Positions 17,350-26,644 of a DNA stretch of 64,000 bases are shown here, one piece after another (the stretch's first letter is position 1; every line of letters begins with the position of its first letter). The translations under genes were made by a program, and so were the position numbers. Below the pieces are notes generated by a model, which was given only the letters and a program-made list of their open reading frames with translations, had not been told where the DNA came from and did no database searches. Source of the stretch: PALSA-612 sp963773055 (GTDB lineage Bacteria; Actinomycetota; Thermoleophilia; Gaiellales; Gaiellaceae); the NCBI GenBank assembly GCA_963773055.1, contig CAVYZL010000006.1, positions 1,984,001-2,048,000 of the forward strand. The letters run 5' to 3'.

Positions 17350-18199
17350 CTAGAGCTGAAGCTCGCCGCGGGCGAGGACTACGGCGCCGCCGCCCACCTC
17401 GACGCGATCGATGCGATCCGGCATGCCCCAGACCGTGGCGTAGAGCACGGACGGCCGGGAGAGCTCGACGCCCTGCGAGACGACGATCTCCTCGCCGAAC
17501 GGCGCGAGCCCGTGGCGCGCGAGGTGGACGGCGAGAGGCCCGGCCGCCGAGCCGGTCGCCGGATCCTCCGGCACACCGTCGGCCGGCGCAAACATCCTCG
17601 TCTTCCAGCTCTTGCCGGCCCCGGCCGAGCAGTTGAAGCCGATCACGTCCGGCAGGCGCGCGAGGCGGTAGAGATCGGGAGTCAGCGCGGCCACCTCGTC
17701 CTCGTCGCGGAGGACGACGTAGACGTTTCGCATCCCGTTGTCGTAGAGCTCGATCGGGGCCTGCGACGCCTCGACCCCGAGGGCGTCGAGCAGCTCCGCC
17801 TCGTCGACCGGGCTCGGCTCGACGGTCGGTACGGGCTGCTGCATGCGTCCGAACACGATCTTTGCGCCCTCTCGCTCGAGCCGCACGGGGATCACGCCGG
17901 CGCCCGTCTCGAGCCTGATCTCCTCGAGCTGCATCGGGCCGGCGAGGACGAACGCGGAGCCGAGCACCGGGTGTCCGGCGAACCGCAGCTCCGACGCGGG
18001 CGTGAAGATGCGGAGCTTCGCGTGGCCTCCCGCGTTCAGCCGGGTAGACGAACACCGTCTCCGAGAACGCCATCTCCCGCGCGAGCGGCTGGAGCACCTC
18101 CTCCGGGATCGCCCGGGCGTCAGTGAAGACGGCGAGCTGGTTGCCCGCGAGCGGCCGGTCCGTGAAGACGTCGCAGACGACGTAGCGGAAGCGGGCCAC
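17350..18199 (-). CDS. PhzF-family isomerase/epimerase-like protein (frameshifted)
   Basis: The corrected product is ~282 residues, normal for the PhzF (diaminopimelate-epimerase-like) fold. The N-terminal motif YVVCDVFTDRPLAGNQLAVF is followed by MAFSETVFVYP. After one extra G near 18045 the frame resumes with TPASELRFAGHPVLGSAFVL, then the second-half motif PEDPATGSAAGPLAVHLARHG. The start is GTG 18199. The conserved acidic residue of the active-site motif (SETVF) is present. PhzF proteins catalyse isomerisations in phenazine synthesis, but most family members have unknown substrates, and no phenazine genes are nearby. Confidence 0.85.
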
Positions 18200-18224
18200 T
18201 CGGCGACTCTAGCGGTGGAGAGAA

Positions 18225-18255
18225 GCGGGAGCCCGGCATCGGGCCGGGCTCCCGC
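18225..18255 (-). terminator. strong hairpin after the phosphodiesterase-nucleotidase gene
   Basis: A perfect 13-bp inverted repeat, GCGGGAGCCCGGC (18225-18237) and its complement (18243-18255), encloses a five-base loop. It begins eight bases past the stop of the leftward phosphodiesterase-nucleotidase gene and lies before the codirectional PhzF-like gene. On the minus strand the stem is followed by TTCTCTC, a weak U-rich tail. It is probably an intrinsic terminator separating the two genes. Confidence 0.75.
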
Positions 18256-18262
18256 GTCGAGG

Positions 18263-21200
18263 CTACGGCGATGGGACCAGCGCCGGGCAGCCGGCACCCG
18301 TGCAGTTGACGCGGCCGTTCGGTGCCGCCAGCACGAACGGGCTGATCGGGGAGTTCGTCGTGATGTAATCAGCCACGACCTGATCCATGATGTCCTGGCT
18401 CGTATAGTCGGGCTTGCCGATCGTCGCCGGGTAGCCGTCACCGCCGGTCGCCATGAAGTCGTTCTCGGCGATCTTGTACGGCCCGCCGCCGGCGGTGAGA
18501 TCGATCGGTGTCGCCGTGCAGGTGCCGTCCGGATTCGCCAGCACCGCACCGGTCACACGGCTGCCCGCCGGAGCGGTGATGTCGTACGTGAAGCAGAGCC
18601 CCGACACCTGCGGGAATCGCCCCTGAGCCGCCGGCATCAGCGACACGCCGTTCTCGAGGAACGCCTTGAGCTCCGCACCGTTGATCGACACCGTCGCGAC
18701 CACGTTCCCGAAGGGAAGGACCGACAACACCTGGCCCCGCGTGATCGGGTACGGAGGAGGCGTGTAGGCCGGACAGTTGTCACCGGGGAGGTCGGTCGTC
18801 GGGCAGGTCAGGTCGGCACGGAGGCCACCCGAGTTCGTGATCGCGAACTGGACGCCGATCGGCGCATACTTCGTCCGCATCGCGTCGGTGGCGACGTCAC
18901 CGATCAGCGACTCGCACAGCCGCCCATCCGCCCGGCCGCACTGGTCCGTGCGCGGAACGAACTTCGTCGAGTTGCCGATCTCCGTGTTGAGGATGGGACC
19001 GAGTTGCGCGTTGAGGTCGTCGATCAGGGCCTGGATGTCCGGGTCCGGCGTGACCCCGATGTCCCACGGCTTGTGGAAGTCGGCCGTCTTGTAGATCACC
19101 GACTTCGTGCTCGTGTCGACCGTGAGGCGGATGCGATTGAAGCGCAGGCCCGCATTCGGCGTCTCCGTGAAGAGGATGCCGTTGCTCAGGTAGGTGATGT
19201 ACTCGGAGTGCGTGTGCCCACCCAGTACGGCATCGACCCCGGTGAGGTTGTTCGCAACCTGAATCGCGGGGCTCGAGGGCAGGGGATTGAAGATGTCCGT
19301 GCCGTCCCCGCCCATGTGCCCGACGGCGATCACTGCATTCACGTTGCTCTTCGAGCGCAGATTCGCAGCCTCTGCGTTGATCGCCGCCGCCGGGTCGGTG
19401 ATCTTGAACGGATCGAGGTTGCCTGGGAAGATCAGCTGGGCGAGGTCGGGGAGCGTGAAGCCGACCACGCCCAGCTTGAAGCCGTTGAAGTTGAACACCT
19501 GCGAAGGCTTCCACTCCGGCGGGTAGGTGTTGTTCGACTGGAAGACTGCATTCGCGCTGAGGTACGGGAACTTCGCCAACGGAATCAGCTGCTGCCGCAG
19601 GTACGTGGATCCGCGGTCGAAGTTGTGATTGCCGAGCGTGTCCGCCGTCAGCCCGATCATGTTCAAAGCCGTCATGGTCGGCTTGTCGCCGAAGAAGTTG
19701 GAGATCGGCGGTGACGCACCGACCGCATCGCCCCCGTGGAGCGTGATGACGTCGCCGCCGGCCTCCGCGCGGTACGTGTCGAACCACGGCTTGAGGAACG
19801 CGGCTCCGCCGATTCCGAAGCTCGGGCCGAGTGTGTCCGCAGGCTGGGCAAGCGGCGTCAGCTGGCCGTGGAAGTCGGTGAAGTAGACGATCGTGACTTC
19901 CTTGTAACTGCCGGGTGACGGCAGCAGGTTGTAGAGGATCTTCCCCCGCGCGTTGACCGGGCCCGGGATCCCCATCAGCATCGCGAGCGTCGGAGCGAGG
20001 TCGACCGCGCGCACGCCGCTGACCGGGTCCTGCTTGCGGATGCCCGGGCCCGCGGCGACGAACGTCGCGTGCATGTTCGCGTTGCTCGCGAGGTCGACGT
20101 AGTTCGGCAAGTAGCCGTGCTGTCCGAAGAAGTGCGAGAGCGCGACCGCCTGCCCGTTCGTCCCGGCGTCCGACTGATACGGCACCTTCAGGACGACGAC
20201 CACGTCGCCCGATCGGTTCGGGTGCAGCGAGTCGGAGCCGTCGACGTCCCGCAGCTCCTCCTTCTTCATGATCCTCGACACGATCTGCGCACCCGGGTTG
20301 GCCGGGTCGGTGAGGTTCTGGAAGGCGTTGATCGCCGCCGTCCGGACCTGCTCGTACGTGGTGCCGGAAGGCAGGGTGGAGTTCACGTAGATCTGGATCG
20401 TGCCGCCGGCCCAGCAGGCTTTCGCGAGGTCCGTCGTCGCCGCCCCGCAGTTCGAGGCGTTGGCGTTGCTCGCGTGGAGCGAGACACCGTTCACCGTTGC
20501 CCCATTCAGGACGGCGTTCCCGTTGACCGCGTACCACTGCGGCGCGAAGCCATGGTCGGACCCGGCGACCGTCGTCGGGTTGCCGCCCATCAGGGACCGC
20601 GCCAGGGCGAGCTTTGCGTCCGCCTCGTGGTAGGCGCTACGGATGTAGCCCTCGCGGGCCGCAACCCTGCCGGCGGTTCCGGCTCCCGCGCACTGGGTGT
20701 CGTCGAACTTCGGGTTGACGTCGTAGCAGGGGTTCGGCTGGCCATTCACGGTCGGCGTGACGAGCCCCATGAACTGGTGCGAGACCTCGTCCGTGAACGG
20801 GTAGCCAACGAGGGCGAGATCTGTGTTCGGCTGCAGCGTGCCGAGGATGTAGTTGAGGACGGCGTCACCGTAAGTCGCCTCGAGGTCGCGGCCCTGCTGC
20901 ACGTAGGTGTCCTCGTCGATGATCCCCGCCTCCTCCGGCGCGAAGTCCGCGGAGACGGCAGTCGGGAGGTTGTCGGCGATGTACTTCTCGAGCCGGTCTT
21001 CGCCTGCTCCTCCCGCCGGAAGACTGTTACAGGCCGCCGTGCCGCATTTCGCGATCACACGCTCGACCGAGGTGAAGTAGAGCTTGAAGCCCGTGATCGC
21101 ACCGCCGTTGGTGGTCGAGCGTGATCAGCTTCGTGTAGAAGCCCGCCGTCTGGCCGGCACGGGCGCCGATGAGGCCGTCCGCGCCGGTGAGCTTGATCTC

Positions 21201-22059
21201 CTTGAAGTCGCCGACGGCGAGGTCGACGGCCTTCTGATTGCCGTTCTTCAGTGCGCCCGAGCGGACGAGAATGACGTGGTTGTACGCAGCAACGCCGTTG
21301 ACGTTGCTGTCGTAGATGTAGACGTCGTACGTTCGGTTCGGGTTCTGGGCCCCGAACGTCGTGTTCACGGCTAGCGTCGTCTGCATCGCCGGCGCTGCGG
21401 GGTCTCCCGCCGGGAACGTTCGACCAGCCGACGGCCGGGGCGAACGACGCCACCTGGTACGAGATCCCGAACGACGCTGCCCCGTTCTGCTCGGATGCCA
21501 CGACCGGATAGGTGAGCACCCCGCGCGTCGAGAAGAAGTTGGCGAAGTCGACCGTTGGGCTTTTGAGCCCGTTGTTGCTCGCCTGGATCCCGCCGACCCA
21601 CTCGATCTGCGCGACCTTCTTGCCAGCGCGTTCGGCCGCCTCGGCGATCGTGTCGGCCTGGAGCACGCCGGTGGCTGAGAAGGACGTCCGGTTCGAGAAG
21701 ACATCCCCCGAACGGAAGAATGTGTTGTTCGTCGAGCCATGCTCACCGGGATAGGCGCCTGTGGCCATCGTGTACCAGCCCGCACCCGTGTTGGGCGGGA
21801 AGCCTTGGACCATCCCGTTGGCGCCCCGAACACCTGCGTTCATCAGCGCCTTGTACGTCGGCATCGCGCCGGCGTTCGCGTACTTCTCCATGAGATCCGG
21901 TCGCATCCCGTCCGAGCCGAAGAAGACGACCTTGGGGTTCGCGAGCGGGACCCCAGGTGGTGCACTCACGCGCGCAGCACTCGAGCCGGCGAGCACGACG
22001 AATGCCATGCCCACGAGAGCTACGAGAGCCGTCGCTGCCTGCCAACGACGCAGTCTCAT
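18263..22059 (-). CDS. secreted fusion: alkaline-phosphatase-superfamily phosphodiesterase + 5'-nucleotidase (frameshifted)
   Basis: A single gene of ~1,265 codons starting at ATG 22059 with AGGAGG six bases upstream and a signal peptide (VALVGMAFVVLAGSSAARV). Residues ~40-670 are a type I phosphodiesterase/nucleotide pyrophosphatase domain (VVFFGSDGMRPD metal Asp; NTGAGWYTMATGAYPGEHG; DHGF). Residues ~700-1,265 are a complete metallophosphatase/5'-nucleotidase: YFTDFHGQL, HGGDAVG, GNHNFD, GHMGGDG, GGHTHS, then the C-terminal substrate domain with ITNSGGLRADL and ATGGDGYP. One-base insertions near 21415 and 21112 split the frame; the remainder of two in the span agrees. It probably releases phosphate and nucleosides from extracellular nucleotides in two steps. 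Confidence 0.88.
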
Positions 22060-22127
22060 CCTGCCCTCCTTCGCAGTGGCCACCGCGACCCTATAACTGA
22101 CCGCGGCGATCTGCAAACGTGCTCGTG

Positions 22128-22583
22128 TCAGGTGTCGGAGCGCGGCTTGCGGCTCACAGCCACCCCGCCGAAAGCAGCCATCCCCTCGACCCGCAACACC
22201 GGCGCGTCCGGATCGTCCGGATCCGAGCCGGAGACGTCGAAGCCGCCAGCGATCGACCGCACGCTCGACTCGATACGCCAGTCGGCGGGAACGCGCAGGG
22301 ACACGCCGCCGAACAGCGCCGTCACCGCGAGGTTCGCGTCCGGCGCGAGCGTCGCCTCGCGGAGATCGACGTCGACGCCGCCGTACCACGCGAGCATGGA
22401 CCCGCCGCGAAAGGCCTTCGCCCTGCTGGCGAGCTGAACACCGTCGAACACGGCCACGAGGCCGACCTCGTCGCTCTCGGCATTCCCTTGGGATGGCACG
22501 GCCCGCTTGACGACTGCAGCCGCGGCCATGAACCCGCCGAAGAAGCCAGTCGTGAGCACGAGAGCGGAGCGAATGGGCCTCAT
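22128..22583 (-). CDS. LiaF-like (cell-wall-active antibiotic response) domain protein
   Basis: A 151-residue protein with one N-terminal hydrophobic segment (ALVLTTGFFGGFMAAAAVV). It is followed by a beta-helical domain with repeated turns (VAVFDGVQLAS, SMLAWYGGVDVDLREATL, LAVTALFGGVSLRVPADW, and AAFGGVAVSR). These FGGV/YGGVDVDL turns are the signature of the LiaF C-terminal (DUF2154/DUF1707-associated) domain. In Firmicutes LiaF inhibits the LiaRS envelope-stress system; here no LiaRS genes are adjacent, so the role is open. It is divergent from the SixA-like gene. Confidence 0.75.
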   Translation of the reverse strand: MRPIRSALVLTTGFFGGFMAAAAVVKRAVPSQGNAESDEVGLVAVFDGVQLASRAKAFRGGSMLAWYGGVDVDLREATLAPDANLAVTALFGGVSLRVPADWRIESSVRSIAGGFDVSGSDPDDPDAPVLRVEGMAAFGGVAVSRKPRSDT

Positions 22584-22664
22584 GTGAGGCCCAGGGTATC
22601 GATTGCCGCGCAGTTGTCGGGCCCCCTCACGGCGTCACCCGATCGAGCAACGGTTCGCGGTGCC

Positions 22665-22676
22665 TATCCTGGACGG
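22665..22676 (+). promoter_or_regulatory. -10 element for a leaderless SixA-like transcript
   Basis: TATCCT (22665-22670) lies exactly six bases before the ATG at 22677, the same geometry as the copA promoter (TATACT, six bases, ATG) and the small gene at 36123. No ribosome-binding sequence is present between them. No clear -35 is visible, so this is a weaker call than copA. Confidence 0.5.
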
Positions 22677-23063
22677 ATGCGCCTGTATCTCGTTCGCCAC
22701 GCGGAGGCCGCCCCCGGCGACCCCGACGAGCTTCGCCGCCTGACGCCGTCCGGCCGCGCGGCAGCCCGTGATCTCGGCCGCAAGCTCGCGGAGGACGAGC
22801 CGGACGCCGTGCTCGCGAGCCCGCTGCTCCGCGCCCGCGAGACCGCGGAGGAGATCGCGCGCGCAGCAGGCGTCGAGGTCGAGCCAGACGACCGGCTGTC
22901 CCCGGGCGCGACGGCGAAGGACGTGCTCGACGCGGTCGCCGGTCGTGGGGAGCGCGTCGTCGTCGTCGGCCACCAACCCGACTGCGGCCGGATCGCAGTC
23001 GCGCTCGGCGCAGGTGAGGAGCCGGCCTTCCCACCGGCCGGCGTCTTCGTCACCGACCTTTGA
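22677..23063 (+). CDS. SixA-like histidine phosphatase
   Basis: A 128-residue single-domain histidine phosphatase. The RHG motif appears as LVRHAEA (H8 nucleophile), with the second-half pieces ASPLLRARETAE and VVVVGHQPD supplying the other Arg and His. This is the compact SixA branch, which in E. coli removes phosphate from a phosphohistidine; here the partner is unknown. ATG 22677 has no Shine-Dalgarno and sits six bases after a -10 element. Its 3' end overlaps the convergent padR gene by 14 bases. Confidence 0.88.
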   Translation: MRLYLVRHAEAAPGDPDELRRLTPSGRAAARDLGRKLAEDEPDAVLASPLLRARETAEEIARAAGVEVEPDDRLSPGATAKDVLDAVAGRGERVVVVGHQPDCGRIAVALGAGEEPAFPPAGVFVTDL

Positions 23064-23598
23064 GCCCGTCGGTCAGCTCCGTCTCGAGCGTAGCCAGCCA
23101 TGCCGCCTGGGCGGCGAGCATCGCAATGCCGAGCTCGAGCGCACGAGCCGGGAAGACGTAGCCCAGCTCCGCGTCCTCGTCGGCATGTGGCTCGATCTCC
23201 GCGCGAAAGAACGCAGCGGCCTCTTCCCGCCAGGCGCGCATCTGCCGCACGTTCGCGAGCGCGATCTCCGGATCGGCGAAGTCGGAGAAGAAGAGCCGGA
23301 GCATGCCCTCGTCGCGATACTGGAAGAGCTGTTCGTCCGCGCCGAGCCATTCGCGGAGCGCCGTCGAGCCACGCTCGGTCAGGCGGTATACCGTTCGCCG
23401 GCGTCCACTCTCCATGCTCGCCTCGACCTCCACGAGCCCACGCCGCTTCAGGCGGTCGAGCTCGGGATAGATCTGACCGAAGCTCGCACCCCAGAAGAAG
23501 CGCGTCGAGATCTCGACAGCCTGTTTGATGTCGTAGCCGCTGCGTGGGCGGAAACGGAGAAACCCGAGGATGACCTTCGCCGTTGGCGTCAGCTCCAT
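23050..23598 (-). CDS. PadR-family transcriptional regulator
   Basis: A 182-residue PadR/Vir-type regulator. The N-terminal winged helix (ILGFLRFRPRSGYDIKQAV, FGQIYPELDRLKRRGLVEVE, YRLTERGSTALREWL) is followed by the all-helical C-terminal dimerisation domain (VirAT_C type). It probably represses the divergent ABC exporter, since a perfect inverted repeat lies between the two genes. ATG 23598 is preferred; the in-frame ATG 23607 falls inside that operator. The 3' end overlaps the SixA-like gene. Confidence 0.9.
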   Translation of the reverse strand: MELTPTAKVILGFLRFRPRSGYDIKQAVEISTRFFWGASFGQIYPELDRLKRRGLVEVEASMESGRRRTVYRLTERGSTALREWLGADEQLFQYRDEGMLRLFFSDFADPEIALANVRQMRAWREEAAAFFRAEIEPHADEDAELGYVFPARALELGIAMLAAQAAWLATLETELTDGLKGR

Positions 23599-23603
23599 GC
23601 TTG

Positions 23604-23622
23604 ACATATCTAGCAGATATGT
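23604..23622. promoter_or_regulatory. perfect PadR-type operator
   Basis: ACATATC-TAGCA-GATATGT is a perfect inverted repeat with 7-bp arms and 5-bp centre in the 36-bp gap between padR (leftward) and the ABC ATPase gene (rightward). PadR operators are commonly ATGT/ACAT-armed palindromes of this kind. It overlaps plausible -10 sequences for both genes, so binding would repress both. Confidence 0.85.
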
Positions 23623-23634
23623 TAGACCTCGGCC

Positions 23635-24477
23635 ATGAGCGCCGTCGCCGTCTCTGGCCTCGCGAAGGCATATGGAGGGCAGGACGCCCTGCGTGGGATC
23701 TCGTTCGAGATCGAGGAGGGAGAGGTGTTCGGCCTGCTCGGGCCGAACGGTGCGGGGAAGACGACGACGGTCGAGATCCTCGAGGGGTACAGGCGACGCG
23801 ACTCGGGCGAGGTGTCCGTCCTCGGCGTCGATCCCGCGGAGGCCGACGGCGGGTGGCGCGACCGGATCGGCATCGTCCTCCAGTCGTCCGCGATGTACCC
23901 GCGCCTCAGCATCTTCGAGCACGTCCGCCTGTTCGCCGGCTACTACGCGACGCCGCGCGATCCCGACGAGGTGATCACGCTCGTGGGGCTCCAGGAGAAG
24001 CGCGATGCGCTCGTGAAATCGCTGTCGGGCGGACAGCGGCGGAGGCTCGACCTGGCGCTCGGTCTCATCGGCGACCCAGAGCTCCTCTTCCTCGACGAGC
24101 CGACGACGGGGTTCGATCCTGCAGCCCGGCGGGCCGCGTGGGAGACGATCCGATCGCTCCGCGCTCTCGGGAAGACGGTGCTGTTGACCACGCACTACCT
24201 CGACGAGGCCGAGCAGCTCGCCGACCGCGTGGCCGTGCTCCGCAACGGAGCGATCGTCGCGCTCGGCACGCCCGAGGAGCTCGGCGGGGCACGCGAGACG
24301 GAGATCCGCTACCGCCTCGACGGGCGCAACATCGTGCTCTCGACCGACGAGCCGACGCGCGTCCTGCACGAGCTGACGGCGGAGGCGCTCGCAGCCGGCC
24401 GCGAGCTCGAGGGGCTCAGCGTCCGGCGAGCGACGCTCGAGGAGATCTACCTGTCGCTGACGGAGGACGAGCCGTGA
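23635..24477 (+). CDS. ABC-2 exporter ATP-binding protein
   Basis: A 280-residue ABC ATPase of the DrrA/CcmA (daunorubicin-resistance) type. It has Walker A GPNGAGKTTT, Q-loop VLQSSAMYP, signature LSGGQRRRLDLALG, Walker B LLFLDEPTTGFD, and the H-loop TTHYLDEAEQ. A C-terminal ~70-residue extension is typical of the family. It pairs with the ABC-2 permease whose GTG overlaps its stop. Control by the divergent PadR protein is likely, as for multidrug or antibiotic exporters. Confidence 0.94.
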   Translation: MSAVAVSGLAKAYGGQDALRGISFEIEEGEVFGLLGPNGAGKTTTVEILEGYRRRDSGEVSVLGVDPAEADGGWRDRIGIVLQSSAMYPRLSIFEHVRLFAGYYATPRDPDEVITLVGLQEKRDALVKSLSGGQRRRLDLALGLIGDPELLFLDEPTTGFDPAARRAAWETIRSLRALGKTVLLTTHYLDEAEQLADRVAVLRNGAIVALGTPEELGGARETEIRYRLDGRNIVLSTDEPTRVLHELTAEALAAGRELEGLSVRRATLEEIYLSLTEDEP

Positions 24478-25223
24478 ACCTCGCCTTCCACCACTTCCGC
24501 ACCGAGCAGCGCCTGTACTGGCGAAGCCGCGAGCTCGCGTTCTTCACGTTCCTGCTGCCGATCGTCTTCTTCGTCCTGCTCGGCTCGGTCTACGGCAACG
24601 ACGAGATCGATGGCGTGGACGGGTCTGCCTACCTGCTCGCCGGGATCCTCGGCTACGGCGTCGTCGCGACCGCGTTCGCCGGGCTCGCGATCATCACGGT
24701 GATCCGCCGCGAGGAGGGAGTGCTCAAGCGCCTCCGCGGCACACCGCTGCCGGCCTGGGCGTACCTCGCCGCCGTGATCGCCTCGACGCTGCTCGTCTTC
24801 GCGATCGAGGCGGTGGCGCTCATCGTGCTCGGGCGGGCGCTGTTCGACGTTCCCTTTCCGGACCGCTGGCTCTCGCTTGTGCTCACGCTCCTGCTCGGCG
24901 GCCTGGCCTTCGCCGCGCTCGGGCTCGGGTTGACCGGCGCCATCCGCTCCGCGGAGGGCTCGTCGGCGGTCGTCAACGCGATCTACCTGCCGATGGCCTT
25001 CATCTCCGGCGCGTTCTTCTCGGCGACCGCGTTCCCGTCCGTCATCGAGGCGATCGCAGACGTCCTCCCGCTGACGTACTTCATCGAGCTGACGCGCGAC
25101 GTGCTGCTGAAGAACGAGGACATCTGGGACAACGGCACGGCGGTGGCCGTGATCGCCGTCTGGGGCATCGGCGGCACGATCGCCGCGCTCCGCTGGTTCC
25201 GCTGGGAGCCACGCGACCGCTAG
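24474..25223 (+). CDS. ABC-2 type exporter permease
   Basis: A 249-residue permease with six hydrophobic segments and the ABC-2 pattern: VIRREEGVLKRLRGTPLP in the first cytosolic loop and FISGAFFSATAFPS before the late helices, then LPLTYFIELTRD. It starts with GTG in a GTGA overlap with the ATPase gene. The predicted complex is a two-plus-two exporter; the substrate is unknown but the PadR link suggests a toxic or lipophilic compound. It ends 12 bases before the convergent aminotransferase gene, with no terminator visible. Confidence 0.92.
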   Translation: MNLAFHHFRTEQRLYWRSRELAFFTFLLPIVFFVLLGSVYGNDEIDGVDGSAYLLAGILGYGVVATAFAGLAIITVIRREEGVLKRLRGTPLPAWAYLAAVIASTLLVFAIEAVALIVLGRALFDVPFPDRWLSLVLTLLLGGLAFAALGLGLTGAIRSAEGSSAVVNAIYLPMAFISGAFFSATAFPSVIEAIADVLPLTYFIELTRDVLLKNEDIWDNGTAVAVIAVWGIGGTIAALRWFRWEPRDR

Positions 25224-25234
25224 CGGGCTTGACG

Positions 25235-26608
25235 TTAGACGCGGCTGCGGGCGGCTCGGAACGCGAACTTGGTCGCCGCCCTCGGCACCTTCTGCGCCGC
25301 AGCAAGCGTCGCGTCGAGAGCCGATACGAACCAGTCGAGATCGTCGTCCGAGAGCACGAGCGGCGGCAGCCCCTTGATCACGTTCAGGCCGTGGCCCGCC
25401 ACCTGGCTCAGGATCCGGTGCTCGTTGAAGAGCGGCACGACGACGAGCTGGGAGAAGAGCGCGGGCCGCATCCGCTCGAGCAGGCGATACGCGGTCTTTC
25501 CGGAGCGCTCGGGCTCGCCGAGCTCGATCGCCCACATCAGGCCGAGGCCACGGACATCCTTGACGACGTCGTAGCGCTCGACGAGCGGGCGCGTGCGCTC
25601 GAGCAGCTGCTCGCCGAGATGCGCCGAGCGCTCCACGAGCCCGGCGTCGTCGAGCTCGTGCAGCGTCGCGAGCCCGGCGACCATGGCCAGGTCGTTCGGC
25701 TGGAACGTCGAGCCGTGGCTCATCGAGTGCTCCATCGAGTCGAACACGGCGTCGAACACCTCCGCCCGGAACAGCGTCGCCCCGACGGGCACGTAGCCCC
25801 CTGACAGCGACTTCGCCATCGTGACGACGTCGGGCTCGAGACCCCAGTGCTCGAGGGCCAGGAAGCGGCCCGTGCGGCCGAGCCCGGTCTGTACCTCGTC
25901 GACGCAGAAGAGCGTGCCGTGCGCGCGACAGAGCGCCTGTGCGCCCTCGAGGTAGCCGGGAGACGGAAGGAAGAGGCCGTGACCGACGATCGGCTCGACG
26001 ACGAACAGCGCCACGTCGCCAGCGCGCAGCTCTCGCTCGAGCGCGTCGAGGTCGTCCCACGGGATCCGCGAGAAGCCCGGCACGAACGGCTCGAAGCGCT
26101 CGGAGAAGGCGGCGTCGCCGGAGGCCGACAGCGCACCGAGCGTCAGGCCGTGGAACCCACGTTCGACGGAGACGACGCGCGTGCGGCCGGTGGCGGCGCG
26201 GCCGATCTTGATCGCCGCCTCGACGGCCTCGGCGCCCGAGCTCGTGAACAGCACGCGGCCGAGCCCGGACGGCGCGCGTTCGAGCAGCGCCTCGGCGAGC
26301 AGGCCGGCGAGGGGGTTGACGCCGAGCGCGAGCTTTCCCGGCGTTTCGAGCTGGAGCGCCTCGAGGAGCGCCGCGCGGACGCGGGGATTGTTGCGGCCGA
26401 CGTTGTACATCCCGAACCCGCCGAGCCAGTCGAGATACCGGTTGCCCTCGCCGTCATAGAGATGCGCGCCCTCGGCACGAACCCACGTGCGGTCGTAGCC
26501 GATCGTCCGCAGCATCCGCACGTACTGCGGGTTGATCGTGCGAGCGTGGAGCTCGAGGGCGTCGTCCGCGTGCGCGTCGAGCAGCTTCCGAACGCTGAGC
26601 TCGGTCAC
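25235..26608 (-). CDS. class III PLP-dependent aminotransferase
   Basis: A 457-residue fold-type I, subgroup II aminotransferase (ornithine/4-aminobutyrate/acetylornithine group). It has the N-terminal LDWLGGFGMYNVGRNNPRV, the cofactor loop TSSGAEAVEAAIKIGR, the catalytic Asp in CVDEVQTGLGRTG and the Schiff-base Lys in MAKSLSGGYVPVG. It is somewhat long for the family owing to an N-terminal extension of ~25 residues. It begins at GTG 26608. The donor and acceptor cannot be read from sequence. It may be co-transcribed with nothing else; the upstream ABC gene ends 36 bases before it. Confidence 0.9.
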   Translation of the reverse strand: MTELSVRKLLDAHADDALELHARTINPQYVRMLRTIGYDRTWVRAEGAHLYDGEGNRYLDWLGGFGMYNVGRNNPRVRAALLEALQLETPGKLALGVNPLAGLLAEALLERAPSGLGRVLFTSSGAEAVEAAIKIGRAATGRTRVVSVERGFHGLTLGALSASGDAAFSERFEPFVPGFSRIPWDDLDALERELRAGDVALFVVEPIVGHGLFLPSPGYLEGAQALCRAHGTLFCVDEVQTGLGRTGRFLALEHWGLEPDVVTMAKSLSGGYVPVGATLFRAEVFDAVFDSMEHSMSHGSTFQPNDLAMVAGLATLHELDDAGLVERSAHLGEQLLERTRPLVERYDVVKDVRGLGLMWAIELGEPERSGKTAYRLLERMRPALFSQLVVVPLFNEHRILSQVAGHGLNVIKGLPPLVLSDDDLDWFVSALDATLAAAQKVPRAATKFAFRAARSRV

Positions 26609-26644
26609 GTGGTCAGGGTACTCAGTTGCGGCGAGACTTCGACG

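Noticed and set aside
17350..18199. Phenazine biosynthesis locus
   Set aside because: Only a PhzF-like isomerase occurs; PhzF homologues are widespread without phenazine genes and none of the other phz genes is nearby.
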